Assembly (NCBI GenBank): GCA_977006965.1
Contig: OZ345375.1
Location: 1,984,001-2,048,000 of the forward strand
From: Phymatolithon calcareum
Taxonomy: Eukaryota > Rhodophyta > Florideophyceae > Hapalidiales
Reading direction: 5' to 3'
DNA: 64,000 nucleotides
How positions within the stretch are numbered: the stretch's first letter is position 1; every line of letters starts with the position of its first letter. A model generated the notes under the pieces. That model ran no database searches, was not told where the DNA came from, and worked only from the letters and a program-made list of their open reading frames with translations. The translations under genes were made by a program, and so were the position numbers. Below, one piece after another: positions 20,697 through 30,913 of this stretch.

Positions 20697-21300
20697 ATGA
20701 GTTCGGATAAGATTCAGATCCAACGTCTGAATGGCAAAAAATTATCGACCGTGGAAGTTCAAAATGAGACTGGCACTGATACACAAGGAACTTTGGGAAA
20801 CTGTCGGGGGTACAGATGCGGACGAGAACAAGAAAGCCAAGGCCCTCGCGCTTATCGGGCTTGGTATTGAAGACGAACAAGTTGTGCATATTCAAAATTG
20901 TGCCACGCCGAAAGAAGCCTGGGAGACTCTGGAGACCATTTATGAGAACTCAAGTACTGCGAACAAAATGTATCTTCAAGAAAGACTAATGACTATCAAA
21001 ATTTCTGCGGATGGGTCGGCGCAGGACCATATCGCTGAACTGAAAGGTACTGTCGGTGAGCTGGCCAATCTCGGCATGCAGGTCGAAGATGAACAATACA
21101 AAATTGCTTTACTGCGCAGTCTGCCGTCCTCGTACGATACGCTTATCGTTACGCTAGAGAACATTGTTGACCGCTTGACATCTGAAGATATCCACGCCCG
21201 CATTATTCGAGAAGAAATGCGGAAGAAGCTTTCCGGTGAAGGATCTGACGAAGCATCAGGTTTGTTTACAGCGAACGCTGTAGTCTGCCACCACTGCTAG
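20697..21300 (+). pseudogene. Copia gag (nonsense- and frameshift-damaged)
   Basis: The natural start is probably ATG at 20697 (MSSDKIQIQRLNG, the usual L-N-G opening of copia Gag). An extra or missing A in the A-run at about 20734-20740 then shifts the frame: the body continues from 20731 with YRPWKFKM, then ALIGLGI, CATPKEAWETLETIYE and LRSLPSSYDTLIVTLEN, a standard UBN2/copia Gag. The zinc knuckle C-x2-C-x4-H-x4-C spans 21286-21327, but its fifth residue is TAG at 21298-21300. Gag would package the RNA in cytoplasmic particles in an active element. This copy cannot make the fused product. Confidence 0.9.
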
Positions 21301-24300
21301 CGCAGGGGCCACAAGAAGAGGAACTGCTGGAAACTGTACCCAGAGAAAGCGCCAGGGAAGGATGACAGACAAGGTAATTCGTCGCCAGGAAGCCGCGAGA
21401 ATGATGGCGACAGCAACGCGCACATGTTCATGGCCCGTGCGATATTGGAGGACGAATGGTATATCGACTCCGGGGCCTCCTATCATGTTGTATCGGATGC
21501 CCGTTGGTTTTTGAGGGGCACAACTCGAAGCATTGATCCTGTTCCGATCCGTGTGGCGAACTCCAGTATTGTGCACGCATCGAAGCAAGGTTCCGTGAGT
21601 CTGACATTCAAAACTTCCTACGGAAGTTATTCTGTCCTACTCGAGCGAGTGCTGTTCGTGCCGAAGGTCAACGTCAACCTTCTATCTGTTTGTTGTATAC
21701 AGAAGAACGGGTACAGCGTCACGTTTTCTAAAAGGAAGTGCACTATCGCAAGCGAGACTACCGGCGAGGTTGCACTTCAGCTTCCGATGCGAATGAATTC
21801 CTACAAGGCTACTGCGGAACTCAACGCGAAGAAAGGCGTGGAAGACACAGCATTAACCACACTTTCTAGTACCAGCTTAGATGTCTGGCACGCGAGGCTC
21901 GGTCATCCCGCAAAGAATCTGTTCAAAACGCCTACCAACCGGAAAGCTCTGGACGGCGTGTCCGAATCATTGGACGGCACTATAGACCTCTGTAATGCTT
22001 GCGATCAAGGGAAGATGATCCGCAAATCTTTCAAAACTACAGAAAATGCGAGGAGCAATCGCATTTTGAGTATGATTCACAGTGACGTTTGTGGACCGAT
22101 GAAGGTGTCTACCGTCAAGGGTGCGCCGTATTTCGTAACCATGATTGACGACTACTCGCGCTATGTGCAAATCAATATCATCAAATCCAAGTCGTCTGTC
22201 CTCGATGTCTTCAAGAGGTTTTTAAGTCGTGTTGAGAACGAACATACTCTAAAAGTACAGAGACTTTGGAGCGACAATGGCGGCGAGTACACAGGTCAAG
22301 ACTTCAAGGCATACCTTGAACTAAAAGGCATTGAGCATAAACGTTCAGCACCGTACTGCCCTGAGCAAAATGGACTCGCAGAACGCACAAATAGGACTCT
22401 TGTTGAAAAGGCAAGAAGCATGATGCATCACATGGACGTTCCGGTCACGTTTTGGGGTGAGGCGATCAGCACCGCGGCATATCTGGCGAATCGGTCACCG
22501 AAACAAGTCCTCAATGGAAAGACACCGTATGAGCTTTGGTTCAAGCGCAAACCGAACGTATCCAACCTCAAGGTGTTCGGGTGTCTTGCACATATCCTCG
22601 TACCACAGGGAAAACGATCCAAGTTTGATGCAAATACTAGCGTTGCGATGTTTATCGGGTATACTGAAAGCTCCAAGATCTACCGATTTTTCGATTTAGC
22701 GAAAAAGAAGTGCATTGTGTCTCCCAACGCGAAGTTTTACGAAAGCACTGCCGCTTCCATACGATCCAAAACTGAAATGGCTACCTCCGATATCTCCAGT
22801 TTGAATATCGATGATGAACATATCTTGAACGAGCCACGAGCTGTAGAAGAACCTCAAGACAATGCAAGCAACGAGGTTGATGAAACTCGAACACTAGTGC
22901 AGCCTCGGCGTTCTGCGCGACATTCTAGCCCGCCGAATCGACTAACGTACGAGTATGCAGAGGATGGGGAACGTGAAGTTGCAGCTGCAATGTTTCTCGG
23001 GAACGTTCCTTCAAGCATGAGCGAAGCACTCAGTGACGTGAATTCCGAACTTTGGAAGGAGGCCTGTCGTTTGGAAATGCGAGCGTTCGCGGAAAACAAT
23101 ACATGAGATTTGGTTCCTCTGCCTCCAGGCAGGCGGGCTTTGCAGTGTCGCTGGTTATTTCGGGTGAAGCCTGCCAACTCAAACCGCGAGGCTGTGTACA
23201 AGGCTCGACTTGTGGTGCGCGGTTTTTCGCAAGTTAAGGGCTTTGACTAGACAGAGACTTTTGCGCCAGTTGTACGCTTGAGCTCCGTTCGCGCTCTTCT
23301 CGCGATCGCCATCAACCAACGACACCACGTGCACTCCATGGACGTTTCGAACTCTTTTCTGAACGGAGATCTAGAAGAAGAGGTTTACATGGAGCAGCCG
23401 GAGTACTTCGAGGAATCCAAAACCCCTGATCTCGATTGCCGTCTCAAGAAGGCAGTCTATGGCCTTAAAAAAGCACCACGAGCGTGGTACAATACTATCC
23501 GTCCTGTTTTGGAAGTAATTGGAGTCAAGAAATCCGTTGCGGACAGTGGCCTGTTCAGCGGTTATGTGAGCGGCGAGCTCGTTCTTATCACACTCTACGT
23601 CGACGACCTCATCATCTCTTGCGGCCGCGAGGATGTCCTCATAGATGTCAAGTCAAAGCTTTCCGGTTCATTCAGAATGAAGGACATGGGTCACCTTAAG
23701 GACTTCGTTGGCATCGAAATCAAGTACGATCGTGAGCAAGGAACGGTCCTCATGACCCAGGAGCGCAAGGTTGTTGAGATGCTTAAGCGATTTCGCATGG
23801 AAGATTGCAAAGGATCCCGCACACCTCTGGAAAACGAGCTCCGTCTATCCGAAAACGACACCGAAAAGATCAATGCTCCTTATCGTGAGGCTATTGGTTC
23901 ACTGATGTATATCATGATGGGAACCCGTCCTGATCTCTGCTTCGCCGTCAGCATTTTGAGTCGTTTCCTTGCCAATCCATCTGAAGAACATTGGAATTGT
24001 GTCAAACGTGTGTTCCGGTATCTCAAGCTCACCGCGTCGTGGAAACTGCAGTATAAGGCGACCTCCTCGTGCAATCTCGTCGGCTACAGTGATGCCGACT
24101 GGGCGAATCATGATGATAGAAGGTCGATATCAGGATATGCGACGTTCTACGGAAGCTGTCTGATCAGCTGGGAAGCAAGAAGCAAGGAAATATCGCTCTG
24201 TCATCCAACGAAGCCGAAATTGTGGGCGTCACCGAAGCATATCGCGAACTGTCCTGGATTAAGAAGTTGCTCTCCGATTTTCGAGCCGATGTAAAAGTTG

Positions 24301-24557
24301 TGCTCCTCTACACAGACAATCAGCCAGCGATTAACATATCGAAGCAGTGCGGTCATCATGGACGATCGAAACACATTGATGTTAAATATCTTTACATACA
24401 AGTTCATGTGGCGAACGGCGATTTGGTGCTCAAGTACTGCCCGACAGATGACATGACCGCCGATATATTCACGAAATCGCTGGCCTTTCCGAAGCATATC
24501 AAGTTCTGCCGCATCCTCGGGCTTGTGACTGAGTTTCCGATTGAGGGGGCGTATTGA
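21301..24557 (+). pseudogene. Copia pol: protease, integrase, RT, RNase H (dead)
   Basis: The frame is the same as gag. The protease active site DSGA is at 21466-21477. Integrase: the H-x3-H..C-x2-C zinc region at about 21889-22010 (WHARLGHP...LCNACDQGKM), then the D,D,E core with SDVCGPM (about 22080), LWSDNGGEYTG (22264-22296) and PEQNGLAERTNR (22360-22395). RT: DVSNSFLNGDLEEEVYMEQP (23341-23400) and catalytic YVDD at 23596-23607. RNase H: YSDADWANHDDRRS (24085-24126) and YTDNQPAINI. Stops: TGA at 23104 where Trp is expected, TAG at 23248 where Tyr is expected. A frameshift at about 24180-24190 moves the end into the +1 frame (24222-24557). The final stop codon falls inside the first bases of the 3' LTR. 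Confidence 0.95.
24541..24551 (+). promoter_or_regulatory. Copia polypurine tract
   Basis: TTGAGGGGGCG directly precedes the 3' LTR (TATTGAGAG). It is the expected plus-strand primer site. Confidence 0.8.
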
Positions 24558-26063
24558 GAGTTGTGTAATCTCATCCTCAGTCCGACGAGTCATCATGTCG
24601 GATATGTCTTGTCCGTGTTTACACCATCGCTCCTCCTATCAGCACCACTGGTACATCCGATGGGAAATTGTTTGTCAACTGTCTAATCGTTTGTCAAGTT
24701 TGAATTGTTCGTTTTCTGGTGCTCTGAATGAGCACGTTTGTTTTTGGTACCAGTTCAAGCTATGCCGTGTTTACACGGCTATGGGACCATCTTGCCTGTC
24801 TGTCTCATCTATGAGACCGGCTTGGGTCTCTGATGTGGCGCCTGGTCAATATTGTCTCTTCATGTTATGTCCGACGACAATCTGGCGACAACAGGAAGAC
24901 AACACAACGGTAGTTGTATGGTTGGTTGAAGGCGCTGGTTCTCTCGCGACTAACCGCCACTTCGGATTACTAGGTAGCGACGCCTGTACGCTTCTGTCTC
25001 GTTCTAGACGCGCAGATCACCCTTGTAGTCGGGCCAAGCGGAACTGTCCCCCAACAACCAATCTCTTTCTTTCTTCGCTTCTGCCGATAGTGCATAATGT
25101 AGTTTGAACCTTCTCAGTAAACGAAGGTGGAGGTTTTCTAGTTCTGGCTCGACTGCTCGGATCGCAGCACGCTTCAACTTGCCTGCACGTCCCTTCGACC
25201 ACGCAGTACTCGTAAACTTCCCACTCGCTCCAAGTCCAACGCGTATAGTGGGCTTTCCGTGCAATCCAGTACGGCGAAGTCGCACACACCGCACTCCAAT
25301 CTTCCCTTCACTTCGTGTGTTCGTACTAAGGTCGACGGCCAAGCCAAGGTCGCCGCTTGACGACGACACCGACATCATTCGTCCCCCTTTTTTCTTCCTT
25401 CTTTTCGTTTCTTTGTTCTTCATCCGCGTCTCTATCGCGCCGGTGCTCTCATCGTTGAGCTCTCACAGACCTGTGACGCGAAGGCTCGCGCTCGTGTCCG
25501 ATCAATACGACCGCTGGAGTTCCCGCAAGGCTGTGGAGCGTGCTCCGTGGACATCAATACACGGACTCCGTTTCCGGCAGAGTCCTAACTATCACGCCTA
25601 GATCCGCGTGCCACTTTCCCTCATCGAGCTCACTCAGTAGTAAAACTGGGAAGTGTGCTCCGAGGACGATACACCGTTTATTCCGGTTTGCCCCTTTTGG
25701 GGTGTGTCTTTTTCGTCGGTCACATTCAGTCTCTCCCGCTTAACGCTAAGTCTCTCCCGCTTTTCTTTTGCTGTCTCACCCTGTTCTTGTCCTTCTTTGT
25801 GTACGCCGAGCACTAGTTTGCTTGGCGCTACATCTGACTGTTACAAAGTTTTCTGCGTCCTAGTTTGGGGAGTATTGTAATGTGAACGTGTCGCGTAACG
25901 CGTAGGCTACTCAAGTGATCAGTTAGACTATAAGTAGGGATGTATCTTTGGCACAGGGAAATTCCTTTAGCCAAAAAAGCAACCCAGAACCATTCCGAGT
26001 AAACCGTTTCTTTCACCGACAACTTTCATCTTCACACCGCTTCGCTTTGTTCAACCTTCAATA
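24552..26063 (+). repeat. Copia 3' LTR, interrupted
   Basis: The 508-bp LTR sequence is split at 24833 by a 999-bp insert plus 5-bp duplication; without them its length equals that of the 5' LTR exactly. The end CTTCAATA is followed by GTCAC (26064-26068). Confidence 0.95.
24834..25832. mobile_element. 999-bp solo LTR inside the copia 3' LTR
   Basis: Flanked by TCTGA at 24829-24833 and 25833-25837; the 5' LTR has a single TCTGA there. Ends are TGTGGCGCC and GGCGCTACA, an imperfect 9-bp inverted repeat with TG..CA. A 5-bp duplication with TG..CA ends points to a solo LTR left by recombination of another retrotransposon. The interior is rich in pyrimidine tracts (CTTTCTTTCTTCG, CTCTCCCGCTTTTC) and has no element coding sequence. 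Confidence 0.85.
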
Positions 26064-26068
26064 GTCAC

Positions 26069-28481
26069 CACCGTTGGAGGCGGGCAGAGCTGGGTCGTTT
26101 GCTGACGAGCTATTCCGCGAACCAACTTGAGCAGTCGTCCATATCCGCACTGGAGAGGAGCACCCAGTGGAGAAGGACCATCGAGGAGCCCGTAAGGGTA
26201 TTGGATGACGCGAACAATGCCTTTTTTGTGTGCTGTGGGTCTGAATGAGGACTTGATGAGTGTGGAAGGAGTGTTTTAGTCCGGATTGGATATATATCAC
26301 GGCCGCTTGCTTGGAATTACGGTCAGGACGCCGGATTTGGAGAGAATGCTTGAGCTCTGCTAGCTCAGTGATGAACAATTGCTCTGGTTGGAAGCTGGAG
26401 GAAGAGAGTTTTTAGGCGGGCGTCTCTGCCGGTAGGAAAAAACACTGGCCATCTCGAGCAGAAAGGCGATATCGATGTTGCCCGAAGCTGGAGTAGGGCT
26501 GATAAGAGCTCTCGGTGCTTTAGCTGTTTAGCAGCAGATTTAGAATGAAATTTCTGTCCTTCAAGAGTACAGAGCACACCGCGTGTGATATAGAAATGCC
26601 ATCGTACAGATAAAAGCACCATCTGATGCAACGACTCGTGTTGTGTGACGACACGTTGTCATATTTTTCAATTTGTCAGTGGATGTAATCTTTGCGGTGG
26701 AAGTGCATAAGTGTACTAAAGAAGAATAGCTTAAAATTGAACAGCGGCTGCCAGTAATGTAGATCTGGAAGCAATGAATCATATTTACCAGACGATCCGC
26801 CTTGCAGAGTGTTCAACGAGCCATTATGACGACGAGATTAATCTACAAAGCGGAGGAGCCGTTTACAGCAGTTAGTTGTTAGCCCTTTGAGCTTCTTACA
26901 GGAGATCCGAGACTGCATAAGTACGGGAAGATGTGCATTGCAAAGGTACGGATGCTGTCTACGGGATTTCCACGTCTACTCAAATTAATGCTTCCTTTTT
27001 CATTCCTGTAAATCGTACCATACGTACTTCAAGCATTCGCGTCGCGGTGGGGAACTCTGTTAGAGGCTACGCATGGGGGATTGTAGGGAAAAGTACCCCT
27101 GAAGATGAAGCAATGTAAATATAGAATTCCGAAATTGGATAATGAGTACGTGATTTATAGTTTTGCAGGATTCACCAAGTAACCGTTATGGTGTCCTTTG
27201 AGTGCCTTCGCAGATGTCTCGATTTGTAAAGAAGGAGGAACGGAGTGGCCGATGGTTTTCAATTGCTACATGGAATTTTTTTAGGTAGCTCTGAAGTCCC
27301 TGGACACCATAGTATTTTAAGCCGGTCACGAACAAAAACATTGTGAAAAGTCCGTTCGACCTAAATGTTCTTCACGAAAACACAAATTGTTTCTATAGTT
27401 TTAAATCCGACTGATCGGTGGCGGAGATACAGTATGTCGGTATAGAAAGTGGCGCTGAATTTTGTACCATTTGGTGTTTCGAAATGCTCGGCTATTGGTA
27501 AATGCTTACACTAAAATATCTGGTTTAATTGCTATTCATGCGATGGGTGCTCCAAGATGGAGTTCAATAATAGAGAACTCAAGGGAAGTTATTATGATAA
27601 GTAATCGTGAATCAGAACTTCAAAAAAGCCGGCATCTTTCAAATACATTTTCTGTTAGGTTTATTTTTTAGAAGCCCAACAGTCATGTCATGTCATGTAA
27701 CTTGCTTTGTCCCTCGTGGGGCTCGCAAGGCAGCGCATTATTCTTAATTAACTTCTACTTAGATGACGGCAGATCGTTATTTCTGCGAGGTAATTAGGGA
27801 AGCGCTCCTTCTTCTCTGCCTACCGCTCGACAACTCGATTCCACCCGGAGCAAGCGTGGTGGTTCCACGTTCCGCGACCCAACAGTCATACTTATACCTG
27901 GAAAAGGCTTTCTCAGTTGCTTCCTACTTTAGAAAAGGCCATTTCTGATGCTTCATGTTAGTGCAAAAACCTCTACCCTGTATAATATTGCTGGGACCTG
28001 GGTTCAATCTATCGTGCCTTGTCTTCTGCGACTCATTGTATGCCTTCTTGGTTCCGCATATCTTTCTAACACATGTTCTGGGACATGAAATTGTTTTTTC
28101 TCTTCGTCAGAATAGTATAGGCTTGCATCGGCGACGTATAGTTCTTTCTCCTGCATCCCTAAATGCTCAGTGTCTTTAGAGAAAGTAAAAAGTGTAATAG
28201 CTGCCTTCTGATATCAGGGCATTTATGGGAACTTTTGATTGAAGTAACAGTTCAGCGCTAACACGCTTGTGGATCTGTATTGCAAATTTGGGGTGAACGG
28301 ATTTCACGGCGCATTGCAAAGGCTTGCACTACAGTCTCGAAAGACTACACGATAGATTTATACTCCTGCCAGAGCGCGAGAATTGAATTTATCTCTTCTC
28401 TCTTCACTGAACAGGTTAAGTATAAACTAGCAAATGTTAAGTGCAGTATGAAGCTCCGAGATTTATTGAAAACACTTTACT
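26069..28481. other. Anonymous DNA with scattered repeat scraps
   Basis: No gene that I can support. Short minus frames at 26058-26378 and 26365-26631 have no recognisable motif. A 10-bp inverted repeat (TATGGTGTCC / GGACACCATA) brackets 27187-27311. A LINE 3' tail in minus orientation (TTTAGAAGCCCAACAG) lies at about 27665-27685. Confidence 0.4.
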
Positions 28482-28961
28482 CTACTGCAAAGTTGAGGGC
28501 TGAAGAGTAATGCCCCTGCGACGGAGAGTAGGATTCTTCTCCAAGAGCCCCGAGGTTTCGCTGTCGAAGTGCAATGTTCTTCGTACTGAAGCTCTGTTTC
28601 CCCTCGGGTTCACCTTGCGCTTCAATATTTTCATCTTTTCTCGACTTTCAAACAACTTCTCTTCAATCTCCTTATTCGACTCCCGGATGCGCATTAGGGA
28701 GTTATGATACCTGTCCGTTTCAGTTCCAGTAGTATCCTTGTCCGTGCCGGAGACTGTGCCTATAAGGTCCTCCATTGCCTTTCCTAAATCGTGCAGGGAC
28801 TTTAGACCTCTCTCAATCTCTTTCTCAACAATGTACTTCATGCTATCTCCTCTGTCCTCCGGGTGCATATCATCGTCTTCCTTTCCGTCATTGTAGCTTG
28901 CGCCAGGGACGATTTTAGAAGGCACCCCATGTTCCAGGGAGTTGACATCACCTTTATCCAT
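28482..28961 (-). CDS. Hypothetical coiled-coil protein, 159 codons
   Basis: An open frame with an ATG at 28961 and a TAG-family stop beyond codon 159. The N-terminal third is acidic (EDDDMHPEDRGDS), and the middle is heptad-like and Glu/Lys-rich (KYIVEKEIERGLKSLHDL, NKEIEEKLFESREKMKILKRK). The C-terminal part is basic with RRTLHFD. There is no signal peptide or membrane segment. I recognise no family. It is divergent from the 465-codon gene 335 bp away, so they could share a promoter region or belong to one unrecognised mobile unit. It may be spurious, but length and composition (many Glu, Lys and Met codons, no low-complexity shadowing) favour a real gene. Confidence 0.45.
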   Translation of the reverse strand: MDKGDVNSLEHGVPSKIVPGASYNDGKEDDDMHPEDRGDSMKYIVEKEIERGLKSLHDLGKAMEDLIGTVSGTDKDTTGTETDRYHNSLMRIRESNKEIEEKLFESREKMKILKRKVNPRGNRASVRRTLHFDSETSGLLEKNPTLRRRGITLQPSTLQ

Positions 28962-29296
28962 AGCAGAGGATTCGAATTTGCGTTAGGGAAGGACTGTGAT
29001 TCCAGAATGAGCTGTGGAGCAGGTCTTAAATGAAGCTCAGAGAAAATGAAGCACTAGAGCATCCATTTCTTTTACACTTCTCGCCAGGAGAAACGGAAGT
29101 AGCTTAGCGTGTCCCACGTTTATAGTACTTCAGACTTAGTGGAACACAAGTGTTCCCTACGCAGGTCTGACGTCATATATGGCATTGCACCGTACTTGGC
29201 GATCTGGGCCAATTGGAGTCACGATTGTCCATTGATGCACAATTGAGTTGCTTCATAAAGGCTATGGGATGTGTCAGTCGTTTGTGAACGTAGCTA

Positions 29297-30694
29297 ATGG
29301 AAGTAAAAATGCGATATGTCTACATAGCCCGGGATGAAATCCGCTCGATGAAAATCGCGGTAAATACTATGAAGCAGAATATCGCGGTTCTGACGCGTGA
29401 GAAGAATGCAGCACTCCTCGGACTCGAGGCAATTCACGAGAAAATTTCTGCTCTTAGCGCTGAGAAGCAATCTTGGCTTCTCCACATACGCGATTTAGAA
29501 ACCAGGATTGGCAGTTCCACTACGTCTGTATTATCCGCTGCAGATACTATTCCGAAGAAGTGGGCATCCTTGAAGAACACCAGCCCTGGATGTCCCCTCA
29601 TGTGCACAGGTATTTTTCGGGTCATTATGTCCCATGCAAACACATTTTCAATGCTGGAAATCACGGAGACTCGTGTCACAGATGACAATGAATACATCCG
29701 GGACTGGTCCGGGCGAGCAGAGTTGGTGTGTTGTGAGCGTGATCAAGGGATCGTGGCGCTCCCAGATGGACGTGGAGCGATTCCCTCTTGTACCCTCTCG
29801 CTCGCAATGGAGGGACTACTTTACACACCGCAGGACTCTTCCCTTATTGGCATTATCAGGCATTGTACGATGGAGGTACTTACGTCCCCAATCAATGCCG
29901 CAGTCAAAGACCCCCAGTCTATGCGAGAGTGCAGTGAAATGTTTAAGACCAACAAGATCCTGGGAAAGAGGTTCAAGCAAGCTCTCGCAGATGCACAGGG
30001 AACAAGAAAACGCAATATGAGATTTTCCTATTTATCGGGCTTAGGATACAATCTCCTCGTTGCCGCCAACCGCAGTACAGATACCGAGTCCGTTAAAACG
30101 CAAAAGGAGGAGGAGCGTGAGATCGCACGCCAGCGACTGCTCCGAACAATCGATGATGGACAGGAGGACCTGTCTTGGTGGCGTCTTGCTCCTATCGAGG
30201 CCCTACGCCGCTCTGATTCCGTCGCAGATAAACAAATTCACCTGGAAGGTGTCGACATGCTGTTTGGTAACAATCCCGCACGTAAAGCATTCCGCGCATT
30301 CCGTGGATACTCTCCGGTCACCACTACATACTCCACGGGAGATGTGTCCATCTTGACGCTCGCTCGCTGCGATGCGTGTGTAACGACGATACTCACTATG
30401 CTCATGGAGCCGGCCTCTCTTGGAGGGTCCCGCAATAAGAGGTTCATGAAAATGTACGGACGCCTCCTTCCCCGCGCAGTTTCAGAACTCATCGCTTTCG
30501 TGCGCAATGAAGTTCAAGAGAAGGAACCACGAGAGCTGGAAAAGGCACTGGAAAAGGAGGGGCACAACGCAACGCACAACCGTTCTCTCACTCACGAAGT
30601 GTTCATGGAGAGTGACGGCCGTGAGTATCTCGTTGTCACTCCTGCGTTTTTCCGCGATAAGATCTGCGCTTGGATTGGTAACGTTGTTGATTGA
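29297..30694 (+). CDS. Unrecognised 465-codon protein, possible readthrough or nonsense-shortened
   Basis: The longest open frame with no transposon match in the window. Residues 1-75 form a coiled coil (RDEIRSMKIAVNTMKQN, TREKNAALLGLEAIHEKISALSAEK). The middle is mixed alpha/beta without a motif I know, the region at about 265-285 is charged (KEEEREIARQRLLRTIDD), and the end is helical (RAVSELIAFVRNEVQEK). There is no signal peptide and no transmembrane segment. After the TGA at 30692 the same frame stays open for 72 more codons to TGA at 30911-30913 with protein-like acidic sequence (TNDELDPETGENNG), so the original protein may have had about 538 residues. A truncated paralogue lies at 19797-20057. 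It could be a lineage-specific gene family or a protein of an unrecognised mobile element. Function unknown. Confidence 0.6.
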   Translation: MEVKMRYVYIARDEIRSMKIAVNTMKQNIAVLTREKNAALLGLEAIHEKISALSAEKQSWLLHIRDLETRIGSSTTSVLSAADTIPKKWASLKNTSPGCPLMCTGIFRVIMSHANTFSMLEITETRVTDDNEYIRDWSGRAELVCCERDQGIVALPDGRGAIPSCTLSLAMEGLLYTPQDSSLIGIIRHCTMEVLTSPINAAVKDPQSMRECSEMFKTNKILGKRFKQALADAQGTRKRNMRFSYLSGLGYNLLVAANRSTDTESVKTQKEEEREIARQRLLRTIDDGQEDLSWWRLAPIEALRRSDSVADKQIHLEGVDMLFGNNPARKAFRAFRGYSPVTTTYSTGDVSILTLARCDACVTTILTMLMEPASLGGSRNKRFMKMYGRLLPRAVSELIAFVRNEVQEKEPRELEKALEKEGHNATHNRSLTHEVFMESDGREYLVVTPAFFRDKICAWIGNVVD

Positions 30695-30913
30695 TACATT
30701 GTACGCGCCGCACCACGCGCAGAGGAGTATTCGCTAATCATTCTATCTGACATTCACGACCATGTTTTAACCAATGACGAGCTCGACCCCGAAACTGGGG
30801 AGAACAATGGGTTTGAGGATGTGTCTGGTGCAATGCAGCCCACTACAAACATGATTGAGGATGCCACCACGCCTGTATTCAACTATGAAGTTGGCCGTGT
30901 TGGTGAGAGCTGA
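30695..30913 (+). pseudogene. In-frame extension of the 465-codon frame
   Basis: 72 codons open in the same frame directly after TGA (context GAT TGA TAC ATT), containing EEYSLIILSDIHDHVLTNDE. It ends at TGA 30911-30913. Either the upstream TGA is a recent nonsense change, or the stop is read through. Confidence 0.45.

Larger units (their letters stand above)
20146..26063 (+). mobile_element. Complete Ty1/copia retrotransposon with nested solo LTR
   Basis: Two LTRs, a primer binding site, a polypurine tract, gag-pol order (protease, integrase, RT, RNase H) and a GTCAC target duplication define a full element. It is 5918 bp as found, or 4914 bp without the 999-bp insert and its duplication. 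The LTRs end in the inverted repeat TATTGA/TCAATA. In a base-by-base reading the two LTRs appear to differ at one position (an AAC/AAA change at about 20565 and 25975). The internal region nevertheless has three in-frame stops and two frameshifts. Confidence 0.95.

Noticed and set aside
21298-23250. In-frame TAG and TGA codons at conserved copia positions as a sign of a changed genetic code
   Set aside because: The same element has frameshifts, the other frames end normally at all three standard stops, and TGA replaces Trp while TAG replaces different residues. Ordinary nonsense mutation explains it.
25004-25601. Frames of 139-165 codons inside the 999-bp insert
   Set aside because: They lie in a solo LTR bounded by a target duplication; composition is pyrimidine-tract driven.
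28005-28030. GGGTTCAATC-like string suggestive of a tRNA T-arm
   Set aside because: No matching acceptor stem, anticodon arm or A box around it.
29297-30694. Viral origin of the 465-codon protein
   Set aside because: No capsid, polymerase or other viral motif can be recognised; left as unknown.
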